Positions 1-6,818 of a stretch of DNA of 10,619 nt are shown piece by piece. The notes beneath the pieces are model-generated. The model was not told where the DNA came from. It saw nothing but the letters and a program-made list of their open reading frames with translations, and made no database searches. A program made the translations under genes and the position numbers. Numbering within the stretch: the first letter of the stretch is position 1; each line of letters starts with the position of its first letter. This stretch comes from Clostridia bacterium (GTDB lineage Bacteria > Aerophobota > Aerophobia > Aerophobales > AE-B3A): positions 1 to 10,619 of the forward strand of contig WJOQ01000223.1 in NCBI GenBank assembly GCA_009618505.1, in the 5' to 3' direction.

Positions 1-1
1 A

Positions 2-907
2 GAGCAGGGTCCGTTAAGAGGAGTGATTCAGATTCGGCGCTCTTTCTTAGGAGATACAAAACTAAATGTTTTCTGGGATGCTCCTGCCCGGGATTATCCT
101 TCTTCCTTTTTTGTCCAGGATATAATATTATATGAGGGTATCCCTCGCATAGATTTTGTAACTCAGGTGGACTGGTGGGAGGATAACAAACTTCTTAAGG
201 TTGCTTTTCCAGTGGCAGTTAAAGCTAAATATGCTACCTACGAAATTCCTTTTGGTAGTATTCTGCGTCCCACTGCAGAGAGCAGTAACTGGGAGAAGGC
301 TCGCTTTGAAGTGCCTGCCCTGCGCTGGGCCGACCTATCCCAGAATGATTATGGAGTAGCCCTTATCAATAACTCAAAGCATGGGTACGATATCCATGCT
401 AATACGATTCGTCTGACATTACTGAGGTCGCCTGCTTCTGATAGACCTAAATCTGCTTCTGCCCCTGATCCTTTTGCGGATAGAGGAAGACACACTATAC
501 GATATTCTTTAGTTCCTCATTCGGATAACTGGAAAGAGGCTCTTGTGTATAGAAGAGCTTATGAGTTTAACTTTAGTCCTTACATCAAATTTGCTGAAAT
601 ACAACAAAAAGGTAAGAATGGAACGAGAGAGGAAAGCTTTATAAAAATAAAACCAGATAATGTGGTATTGACTGCTTTTAAACAGTGCGAAGAAGAGCCT
701 GAATGTTTTATTCTGAGAGTTTATGAGGCTTGGGGACAAAAAAGTACAGTTAAGATACAGCTTCCTCTAAAACCTAAAAGAGTATTTAAGGCAGACTTAA
801 TAGAGAAACGAAAGGAGGAAATTGAGCTAGATGAGGAGAATGAAATAAACGTAGACATTGGAGCTTACCAGATTCTCACCTTAAAAATCTACCCCGAATT
901 ATCATAG
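2..907 (+). CDS. GH38 alpha-mannosidase, C-terminal part (cut by left edge)
   Basis: C-terminal ~300 residues of a family 38 glycoside hydrolase that hydrolyses terminal alpha-mannosyl residues. The frame is open from base 2, so the GTG at 23 is internal, not a start. The reading lines up along its whole length with the C-terminal part of the complete mannosidase at 4157-6652: shared blocks include EQGP/EEGP, VDWW/VDWH, K-VAFP, ATYEIPFGSI/ATYDIPYGSI, RLTLLRSP/RMTLLRSP, DRGRHTIRYSL/DQGRHTFAYAL and YEFN. This section is the beta-sandwich C-terminal region; the zinc-binding catalytic domain lies outside the window. The last residues, PELS before TAG, extend past the paralogue's C-terminus and may come from out-of-frame aldolase DNA joined here by a deletion (see the aldolase remnant). 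No signal peptide can be judged. Family assignment is firm; the sugar linkage is inferred. Confidence 0.9.
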   Translation, partial: EQGPLRGVIQIRRSFLGDTKLNVFWDAPARDYPSSFFVQDIILYEGIPRIDFVTQVDWWEDNKLLKVAFPVAVKAKYATYEIPFGSILRPTAESSNWEKARFEVPALRWADLSQNDYGVALINNSKHGYDIHANTIRLTLLRSPASDRPKSASAPDPFADRGRHTIRYSLVPHSDNWKEALVYRRAYEFNFSPYIKFAEIQQKGKNGTREESFIKIKPDNVVLTAFKQCEEEPECFILRVYEAWGQKSTVKIQLPLKPKRVFKADLIEKRKEEIELDEENEINVDIGAYQILTLKIYPELS

Positions 908-1230
908 AGGACACGGAAGGGATAAATAATTTAGAAGAAATATTATCTGCAAAGGGTATAGATGTTACTTTCATTGGGCCATATGATCTTTCCCAATCGT
1001 TAGGCGTTCCCGGGCAAGTTGATCATCCAAGAGTAATTAAAGAAATGGAGCATATAGTTGCGATTTCTAAAGAGGCAAAGGTAGTTGTAGGGACCTTCGT
1101 GGATGATATAGACTTAGTTAAGAAATGGATAGAAAGAGGAGTTCAATGTATATCATTTTCTGTAGATGTAAGTATCCTTTATGAAGCAAGCAGACGTATC
1201 GTGAAGGAATTATCTAAGATTCATAACTAA
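895..1230 (+). pseudogene. HpcH/HpaI-family aldolase, 5'-truncated remnant
   Basis: Reading from about 895 to TAA at 1228-1230 gives ~111 residues matching the C-terminal half of class II HpcH/HpaI aldolases (2-keto-3-deoxy sugar-acid or 2,4-dihydroxyhept-2-enedioate aldolase type). Visible motifs are IEDTEG near 904, which carries the metal-binding Glu of the family, and FIGPYDLSQSLGVPGQ near 973-1020, the GPxDLS block with the metal-binding Asp. The family is normally ~250 residues; the N-terminal half, with the catalytic His/Arg region, is missing. There is no start codon or ribosome site before the homology, which begins inside the 3' end of the mannosidase in another frame. This fits a deletion that fused the two genes. 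The ATG at 1045 is internal to the homology and is unlikely to be a real start. Confidence 0.75.
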
Positions 1231-1270
1231 TACGGAAAATTATTTAGCACAATGGGCAAAGGAGATTAGA

Positions 1271-1456
1271 GTGTCTATGGCTAATAGAAGACCAATAGTA
1301 GTGGTAACTGATTGCGATCACTCTTCCCTGGAGCTGGAGAGAAAGGTGTTAGATGAAATTAGTCCAGAATTTGTAGTGGCTCATTGCACTACAGAAGAGG
1401 AAGTCATAGAAGCCGCCAGACCGCCCGCCAGTTCCAGAGGAGCACTAGCTCTTTAG
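1271..1456 (+). pseudogene. D-isomer-specific 2-hydroxyacid dehydrogenase, N-terminal fragment
   Basis: An AAAGGAG site (1258-1264) lies 6 nt before GTG 1271; ATG 1277 is an alternative start. The first ~50 residues (RRPIVVVTDCDHSSLELER, then EFVVAHCTTEEEVIEAAR) look like the N-terminal substrate-binding lobe of CtBP/phosphoglycerate-dehydrogenase-type enzymes, which oxidise 2-hydroxyacids with NAD. Family resemblance ends at the Arg codon 1418-1420. The next 11 codons (PPASSRGALAL) read through the antisense of a DUF4338-like fragment, then stop at 1454-1456. The NAD-binding Rossmann domain and the catalytic Arg, Glu and His are absent, so no activity is expected. It is not the missing start of the dehydrogenase at 2061, which has its own N-terminus with a different sequence. 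Confidence 0.65.
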
Positions 1457-1562
1457 AAAGCCGGGTGCGGCCCCAGGAGGGATTAGCCTTGATCATTTCT
1501 CGAATAAACTCGATATCTTCAGGACTTACTTCTCGTCCCTGAATAATCATGGTTTTTTCCAT
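1404..1562 (-). pseudogene. DUF4338 (DruA-like) mobile-element protein, N-terminal fragment
   Basis: On the minus strand ATG 1562 (or ATG 1550) opens a 52-codon frame: MEKTMIIQGREVSPEDIEFI, then REMIKANPSWGRTRLSKELVLLWNWRA. I recognise this as the conserved N-terminus of DUF4338-type proteins (QGRE..PEDIEFIR, NPSWGRTRLS.ELC..W.WR), which usually continue with GQLKDMACR and several hundred residues. Here the resemblance stops after the Ala codon 1424-1422; the tail VWRLL and its stop (1406-1404) come from dehydrogenase DNA read in antisense. DUF4338 includes DruA of Druantia defence systems, but most copies are transposon-associated, and this scrap says nothing about defence. Upstream on the minus strand, TGCTATGAT (complement of about 1570-1578) looks like an extended -10. 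The family call is from memory of the motif, not a search. Confidence 0.55.
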
Positions 1563-1698
1563 GGTTTAATCATAGCATAAAAAGAAAAAGTGAGTCCAGC
1601 CCTAACCCTGAGAAAAGAATCGAGAATTTTCAGGATTCGGTTAAGCTGTGCATCCAAGTTAATACGGACTGCCTGAATGTTTAAAGATTACGCTCAGG

Positions 1699-1711
1699 TG
1701 GGTTAAACCCA
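1699..1711. repeat. 13-nt palindrome
   Basis: TGGGTT-A-AACCCA is a perfect inverted repeat with 6-base arms around one base. It lies in the non-coding stretch between the DUF4338 fragment and the isomerase fragment (1563-1816), where I see no other supported gene. It could be a dimeric repressor operator or chance. No matching second copy was noticed elsewhere in the window. Confidence 0.25.
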
Positions 1712-1816
1712 AAAATACAGAGGGAGGAGTTCTTAAACGACCTCATAAAGAGATTAATCTTGTTGTAATTTCTCACAAAATGTGTACTGTAGGGTGGAGT
1801 TTAAAGAGGATAAAAA

Positions 1817-1972
1817 ATGATGAATCACTCATCAATAGCAGGAGTGGTATCTTTTAGTGATCCGAGGAAAAGTAAATTAGACAGAGAAAATAAAGAATAT
1901 ATACGGATGGGTATTCGTAACGTTGCTAGGGCTGTAAAGAAGGTCTTAAGGAGGAAGAATACTTTAATTTAA
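1817..1972 (+). pseudogene. Fucose/arabinose isomerase-type N-terminal fragment (51 aa)
   Basis: ATG 1817 (or the adjacent ATG 1820) follows an AGAGGA site at about 1805-1810. The 51-codon frame begins MMNHSSIAGVVSFSDPRKSK and continues LDRENKEYIR to a TAA at 1970-1972. The opening, a short hydrophobic beta strand followed by SFSD(G/P)R and then a charged helix with EYIR, resembles the first strand and helix of L-fucose/L-arabinose-isomerase-type proteins, which start G(V)LSFSDxR. The family is ~450-500 residues, so this would be only the first tenth. After about Ala39 the sequence becomes a basic, low-complexity run (KKVLRRKN) that probably lies past the breakpoint. It has a plausible ribosome site and could be expressed as a tiny peptide, but I infer a truncated remnant. 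Family recognition is tentative. Confidence 0.4.
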
Positions 1973-2003
1973 AACTTTAGGGGAGTAGTAAGCCAAGTGA
2001 GCG

Positions 2004-2028
2004 TTGAGGGGGAATGTTTTCCCCTCAA
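2004..2028 (+). promoter_or_regulatory. Hairpin ahead of the 2-hydroxyacid dehydrogenase
   Basis: TTGAGGGGGAA and TTTCCCCTCAA pair over 11 bp (one G-T pair) around a TGT loop. The hairpin ends 32 nt before ATG 2061. No T-run follows (GGAAAAGTCTAATAAAG), so it is not a classical intrinsic terminator. It may be a 5'-UTR mRNA structure, an operator, or a leftover mobile-element end. Confidence 0.4.
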
Positions 2029-2060
2029 GGAAAAGTCTAATAAAGATGAGAGAGGGATAG

Positions 2061-3016
2061 ATGAGGATTGGAGTAACTTTTTCGGTTGGTCTTGAACAGT
2101 ATGCTCAGAAAATGCAAAAGGAATTATCAGCTAAAGGTCACGCGGTAAGCATTAGTTCTTTCAACATTGTGCCAACCGATGAAGAACTGGGCAGATTTAT
2201 AAAAGACGCCGAAGTTTATGTTGCAGGAGGTATTGAAAAAATCACTGCCAAAGTCATAAATTCTGCCCGAAACCTTCGTGTAATCATGAAATTTGGGGCA
2301 GGTTATGACAATGTAGATCTATTTGCTGCCACCCGAAGAAAGGTCTGGGTCACAAACGTTCCAGGAGAAAATGCAGATTCGGTTGCTGAACTTACGCTAG
2401 CATTAATGTTAGCCCTTGCTCGTCGTATTCCCTTCTGTCATAGCCTTGTGCAACAGGGAGGGTGGAAAATAATAGCAGGTCAAGAATTGAAGGCAAAAAC
2501 TCTAGGAATTATAGGATTGGGAGCAATCGGTAAGTCTGTAGTTAAAAAAGTTCAAGGGTTGGAAATGAATGTTATAGGGTATGACATAAAACGGGATAAA
2601 GAATTTTCAAATCAATGGAATGTGAAGTACCATTCGCTGGAGAATCTACTCAGAACTTCAGATTTTATTAGTGTTCATTTACCTCTTACCGAGCAGACAA
2701 AAAAGTTAATTTCCTCTCGAGAGTTATCGATCATGAAAGAAAACGCGTATCTTATCAATACCTCAAGAGGGGGGGGGTGATAGATGAAGAAGCACTTATA
2801 GAGGCGTTGGAAGAAAGGAAAATAGCAGGAGCAGGACTTGACGTATTGTCGGCAGAACCGCCTCGAAGCTGTGAACTGCAAAGAATAAACAATATTGTCC
2901 TTACTCCACACATCGGAGGAAATACCCATGAGGCTATCAGCAGGATCAGTAAAACCGTCGTTGAGAATATATCAAGAATCCAGAAGGGAAAGAAGCCACT
3001 CAATATCGTCAATTAG
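2061..3016 (+). pseudogene. D-isomer-specific 2-hydroxyacid dehydrogenase, frameshifted at a G9 run
   Basis: NAD-dependent 2-hydroxyacid dehydrogenase (phosphoglycerate/glyoxylate-reductase type) in two frames. ATG 2061 follows AGAGGG at 2051-2056. The first frame gives the substrate lobe, the GAGYDNVD block (~residue 80), the NAD motif GLGAIG (residues 152-157) and the catalytic Arg236 in NTSRGG, then reads GGG and stops at TGA 2778-2780. The second frame, from GTG 2777, resumes exactly at VIDEEALIEAL and carries catalytic Glu265 (in SAEP) and His283 (in TPHIGG; numbering after correction), ending TAA/TAG-side at 3016. The family reads RGGVID, which needs seven G after the Arg codon; nine are present. 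Corrected length is ~317 residues, normal for the family, with every catalytic residue kept. Damage is therefore confined to one homopolymer: recent mutation, sequencing error or slippage. The substrate is unknown; its neighbours suggest a sugar acid. Confidence 0.88.
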
Positions 3017-3070
3017 TTTTTTATAGTGTGTCCATTCTCGGGTAAAAGATGTGAAATTCAATAAAAGAAG

Positions 3071-3076
3071 AAGGAG
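3071..3076 (+). promoter_or_regulatory. Ribosome binding site deciding the lyase start
   Basis: AAGGAG sits 8 nt before ATG 3085. The in-frame GTG at 3076 overlaps this site, so it is not a credible start; ATG 3085 is chosen. A further ATG two codons on (3091) is possible but has a longer spacing. Confidence 0.7.
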
Positions 3077-3084
3077 TGATCCAA

Positions 3085-4068
3085 ATGTCCATGTCGCCAA
3101 AGGAGCTGAAAGAGAGGACAAAAGGAGTACTGCACTTAGTAATGACTCCTTTTGATGAAAATGAAGAGCTTGATGAGAAGGCTCTTAGGAAATCGGTAAG
3201 ATATGTACTGGATAAACTCAAAGGTGAAGATGCTGTTTTCATTCCTACCGGAAGCACAGGTGAGTTCTATGCCATGAATGATGAGGAGTGCAAGAGAGTA
3301 GTAAAGATTACAGTTGAGGAAGTAAATGGCAGGTTCCCTGTAATATCAGGGACAGGGCGGGCTGGAACAAAGCTATCTATTGAGATGAGCAGGTTCGCTC
3401 AAGATGTAGGAGCAGATGGGGTAATGGTTGTTCTTCCTTACTATCATCTTCTCACAAAAGAGGGTATTTATAGACACTATAAAAGGATTGCAGAGAGCAT
3501 AGATATCGGAATTATGGTTTATAACAATCCGGTAGCTAGCAAGCTGTGGATACCACCAGATCTTATGGCTAGACTCTCGAAGATAGAGAATATTGTAGCT
3601 GACAAGGAAAATACAGCTAACGCAGTGGCCTACTACTGGATGCAAAAAGCGGTGGATCCTAAGGATATGGTTATAGTATGTGGTCTAGGTCAACTCATGT
3701 ATCCATTTGAAGCTCTTTTTGGATGCCCAGGTTATGTTACTGAGCTGGCTAACTTTGCTCCAGACATTGCCACAGGTCTATATAAAGTCGCCATGCAAAA
3801 AGATTTCAGTAAATTAACCGAGCTAATGGATAAAATAGCACCCTACCATCAGTTCATAAGTAAAATTGCACAAAAACGTGGTGCACTGCCTACTGCACTA
3901 TCACCCCACATCGCAATAGCTGAGCTTCCTCTTTATCAAAGTGTATGCAAAGAAGCAATGAATTTGATAGGACTTCCAGGGGGCAGGGTAAGAGATCCAA
4001 TGGAAAATATAACAGCTGAGGAGAAACAGGAGCTACGAGGTATCTTGAAAGAGCTAGGCGTGTTATAG
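3085..4068 (+). CDS. DapA/KDG-aldolase family lyase (class I aldolase or dehydratase)
   Basis: Predicted cytosolic 327-residue TIM-barrel lyase of the dihydrodipicolinate synthase/N-acetylneuraminate lyase family, which forms a Schiff base with a 2-oxo acid. Motifs in order: VMTPFDENEELD (residues 19-30), the GSTGEF loop that binds the carboxylate (56-61), SGTGRAGT (~90), the YNNP block with catalytic Tyr146, and Lys174 in ADKENTA as the Schiff-base lysine. All key residues are present, so the enzyme should be active. It is somewhat longer than DapA (~295), mainly through the C-terminal extension. The setting (2-hydroxyacid dehydrogenase before it, mannosidase after it) favours catabolism of a sugar-acid-derived 2-keto-3-deoxy compound over lysine synthesis. 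It could be a KDG aldolase, a 5-keto-4-deoxyglucarate dehydratase-like enzyme or an N-acetylneuraminate lyase relative; the sequence does not decide. Confidence 0.88.
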   Translation: MSMSPKELKERTKGVLHLVMTPFDENEELDEKALRKSVRYVLDKLKGEDAVFIPTGSTGEFYAMNDEECKRVVKITVEEVNGRFPVISGTGRAGTKLSIEMSRFAQDVGADGVMVVLPYYHLLTKEGIYRHYKRIAESIDIGIMVYNNPVASKLWIPPDLMARLSKIENIVADKENTANAVAYYWMQKAVDPKDMVIVCGLGQLMYPFEALFGCPGYVTELANFAPDIATGLYKVAMQKDFSKLTELMDKIAPYHQFISKIAQKRGALPTALSPHIAIAELPLYQSVCKEAMNLIGLPGGRVRDPMENITAEEKQELRGILKELGVL

Positions 4069-4156
4069 GACAGAGCCCCCCCCAAAAAAGAGTTCTCTCG
4101 GATAAAGAAAGTGAAAAAATAAGAACCAGGAATATAAGATTAAGAGGGGTTTCTCT

Positions 4157-6652
4157 ATGAACAAAGAAAGTATCTGTTTTATGGTGGGGCATGCTCATAT
4201 TGATGCTGCATGGCTCTGGCCAGTGAGCGAAACAGTAGAAGTTTGTCGTTCTACCTTTTCCTCAGTTCTACAAGTCATGAAAAAATATCCTCATTTTTGC
4301 TTCAGTCAAAGTAGTGCTCAGTATTATGAGTGGATAGAGAAGAGGTATCCTGAGATTTTTGAACAGATAAAAAAGCGAGTTAAAGAAGGAAAATGGGAAA
4401 TAGTTGGCGGGATGTGGATAGAGTCAGACTGTAATTTGCCCTCTGGAGAATCCCTTGTTCGTCAAATACTTTACGGAAAACGATATTTTTTGAATAAGTT
4501 TGGCGTAGATGTGAAAATAGGGTGGCTTCCTGATACCTTTGGTTTTTGTTGGACCTTGCCCCAAATTTTCAAAAAATGTGGGATAGATTATTTTGTGACC
4601 TCTAAGTTGAGCTGGCAAACTACACTACTTTTTCCCTATAGCAGTTTTTGGTGGCGGGCTCCTGATGGCTCGCGAGTTCTTGCTTGTCAAACCATTGGCC
4701 CTTATAATCATACTTCCCTAGAAAGATTACTAAAGGAATTAAACTTGCTAAGGAAATATCAAGGGATAAATTGCCTTCTATTTCTTTACGGATGCGGAGA
4801 TCATGGAGGGGGACCGACTTCAGAGCTTATAGAAACAATCCTTGATTTTCGCTCCCAACATAGCGAGTCTGAAATTTTATTCTCCCGGGCAGATGATTAT
4901 TTTCATAAATTAGAAAAGATTAATCAAGAAGGAAAGACCCTGCCTGTGGTAAATGATGAGCTTTATCTCAAAACTCACCGGGGAACTTATACGACTCAGG
5001 CGGGGATAAAGTTAAACAATAGAGAGGGAGAGCGTTTATTGGTAAATGTAGAAAAATTTGCCTGTCTGGCGGAAAAATATGGATCTAAATATCCTCAAGA
5101 AGAACTTGAAGAGGCCTGGAAGAAACTCCTCTTTAATCAATTTCACGATATTTTAGCGGGTGCATGTATATCAGAAGTTTATGAAAGCTCGGAAAGAGAA
5201 TATGCAGAGATATTTAAAGTGGGAGAAAAAAGCCTTTCTTCTTCTTTAAAGCAAATAGCTAAAAATATTGATACCCAAGGTGTGGGATACTCTATTTTGG
5301 TGTTTAATCCTCTTTCCTGGGAAAGAGATGGTTTGGTAGAGGTAGAATTATCTTCCCTGGGTAATCCAGAATTTGTTCGTATTTTAGACGAACAAGGAAG
5401 GATAATTCCTTACCAAATTATGGAAAAGGGAGAAGCAAAAAACCTTGTTTTCCTTGCTCGCAATGTTTCCTCTCTGGGGCATAAAGAATATAAGATAATT
5501 CCTGTTACAGAAAAGAAGTGCTTCTCAACAGATGTCACGGCTATATGCAAAAAAGATACCCTGCAATTAGAGAATGAATTTTACAGAGTATCTGTTGGAG
5601 TGAAATCCGGTCTATTAACCAGCATCTATGATAAGTTTAATGAAAAAGAGGTATTAGATAATTCTAAAAGGGGTGGAGTGTTTCAAATATACGAGGACTT
5701 TTGCCTTAAAGAAAGTGCTTGGAACATTTGGTTAGGCGCATTAAATGAGCTGGATAAGGCGGATGGGGTAAGTATTGTAGAAGAAGGACCGACTAGAGTT
5801 TCAGTCCGTATAAGACACATATATAAACAGGAAGGAAGACCTAATTCAATTTTCGTCCAAGAAGTGAGGCTATACTCTGACATGCCTCTTGTTGAATTTA
5901 AAGTGGATGTCGACTGGCACGCTCAGCATAGAACAGCTAAGGTAGCTTTCCCCTTAAACCTGTATGCTGATGAGGCCACTTATGATATTCCTTACGGGAG
6001 TATCGAAAGGAAAAATTCCACCTCTTCTCAGGCAAATCCCACGGATCGAGCAAAGTGGGAGGTTTCGGGCTTAAAGTGGATGGACTACACTGATAAGGGA
6101 AAAAATTATGGAGTTAGTCTCCTTAGCGAATGTAAATATGGATTTGACGTTAAAGATAACCTTATAAGAATGACCCTTCTTAGAAGTCCTGACTATCCAG
6201 ATCCCTCGATGATGGGCCTTTCAGAGCTACCCCCCCTGCTTGAGGATCAAGGAAGACATACTTTTGCTTATGCTCTTTATCCTCATAAAGGAAGTTGGAA
6301 ACAGGCGCATTCAATTGGAAAAGGGTACGAGTTTAATTACCCTCCCCTTGTCCTTACCGAGCCCCCTCATAAGGGAAGTTTACCCAAGAGTTTTTCCTTT
6401 GTTAAAGTTTACCCGGAGGATGTAATTCTGGAGACAATCAAGAAAGCTGAGGATTCCGAATCCTTCATTTTAAGGTTCTATGAGACAATCGGCAAAAGAA
6501 CTCAGACTGAAATTCTTTTCTCAGAGCCTATTTTGGAAGCATGGGAGACAGATATGATGGAAAGGAAAATCTCAAAACTGCCTATTCAAGGCAAATTATT
6601 ACGAGTTAAATTAGGAGCTTGTGAGATAAAGACGATCCAAATTTATAAATAG
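4157..6652 (+). CDS. GH38 alpha-mannosidase, complete
   Basis: An 831-residue retaining alpha-mannosidase. ATG 4157 follows AGAGGGG (about 4143-4149) with 7-nt spacing. There is no signal peptide; the catalytic domain begins almost at once, so it is probably cytosolic and acts on imported oligosaccharides. Zinc ligands expected for family 38 are visible: His14 and Asp16 in GHAHIDAAW, Asp126 in WLPDTFGF (also the nucleophile) and His330 in NQFHDILAG. Asp215 in GCGDHGGGPT fits the conserved acid/base region. The middle helical domain follows (to ~residue 370), then beta-sandwich domains to the end. It lacks the ~200-residue N-terminal extension of the long bacterial/yeast-type enzymes. It is the paralogue of the partial gene at the left edge. 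The mannosidase family is sure; the linkage preference is not visible. Confidence 0.95.
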   Translation: MNKESICFMVGHAHIDAAWLWPVSETVEVCRSTFSSVLQVMKKYPHFCFSQSSAQYYEWIEKRYPEIFEQIKKRVKEGKWEIVGGMWIESDCNLPSGESLVRQILYGKRYFLNKFGVDVKIGWLPDTFGFCWTLPQIFKKCGIDYFVTSKLSWQTTLLFPYSSFWWRAPDGSRVLACQTIGPYNHTSLERLLKELNLLRKYQGINCLLFLYGCGDHGGGPTSELIETILDFRSQHSESEILFSRADDYFHKLEKINQEGKTLPVVNDELYLKTHRGTYTTQAGIKLNNREGERLLVNVEKFACLAEKYGSKYPQEELEEAWKKLLFNQFHDILAGACISEVYESSEREYAEIFKVGEKSLSSSLKQIAKNIDTQGVGYSILVFNPLSWERDGLVEVELSSLGNPEFVRILDEQGRIIPYQIMEKGEAKNLVFLARNVSSLGHKEYKIIPVTEKKCFSTDVTAICKKDTLQLENEFYRVSVGVKSGLLTSIYDKFNEKEVLDNSKRGGVFQIYEDFCLKESAWNIWLGALNELDKADGVSIVEEGPTRVSVRIRHIYKQEGRPNSIFVQEVRLYSDMPLVEFKVDVDWHAQHRTAKVAFPLNLYADEATYDIPYGSIERKNSTSSQANPTDRAKWEVSGLKWMDYTDKGKNYGVSLLSECKYGFDVKDNLIRMTLLRSPDYPDPSMMGLSELPPLLEDQGRHTFAYALYPHKGSWKQAHSIGKGYEFNYPPLVLTEPPHKGSLPKSFSFVKVYPEDVILETIKKAEDSESFILRFYETIGKRTQTEILFSEPILEAWETDMMERKISKLPIQGKLLRVKLGACEIKTIQIYK

Positions 6653-6671
6653 AAAGAACCCTTCTATGGAA

Positions 6672-6701
6672 TTCAAAGGCAAGCGTTCAATATTTTATAC
6701 T
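6672..6701 (+). promoter_or_regulatory. Possible sigma-70-type promoter for the RuBisCO-like gene
   Basis: TTCAAA (6672-6677) and TATACT (6696-6701) are separated by 18 bp in the 166-nt gap between the mannosidase and the RuBisCO-like gene. The -10 is good and the -35 has four of six matches. In AT-rich DNA such pairs arise by chance, so this is only a candidate. A 19-codon frame (GTG 6745 to TAA 6804) lies between it and the gene; I do not call it. Confidence 0.3.
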
Positions 6702-6818
6702 AATAACATAAAAACCTACCCTATTTTTTTTGTGGCGAAACAAGGTGAAAATTAACTCCTTTATAAAATTGGACGAAGTTTTGAAGGATGCCAAAGAATA
6801 TTAAGGAGGACTCAAGTA

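Noticed and set aside
1404..1562. Evidence for a Druantia defence system
   Set aside because: Only an N-terminal scrap of a DUF4338-like protein is present, with no DruB-DruE or helicase partner; a transposon origin is more likely.
1713..1857. Open frame through GGVLKRPHKEINLVVISHK ahead of the isomerase-like fragment
   Set aside because: No recognisable family and no credible start; treated as non-coding.
3076..3084. GTG at 3076 as start of the DapA-family lyase
   Set aside because: It overlaps the AAGGAG ribosome site; ATG 3085 at 8-nt spacing is far better.
4069..4156. Intrinsic terminator between the lyase and the mannosidase
   Set aside because: The only nearby dyad (AGAG-TT-CTCT) is tiny and no T-run follows on the + strand.
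6678..6691. CcpA-type catabolite element (GGCAAGCGTTCAAT) upstream of the RuBisCO-like gene
   Set aside because: Too many mismatches to the cre consensus, especially in the right half.
6745..6804. 19-codon frame (GTG start, VKINSFIKLDEVLKDAKEY) just ahead of the RuBisCO-like gene
   Set aside because: No family resemblance and no good ribosome site; it could be a gene remnant or a leader peptide but the sequence does not support either.
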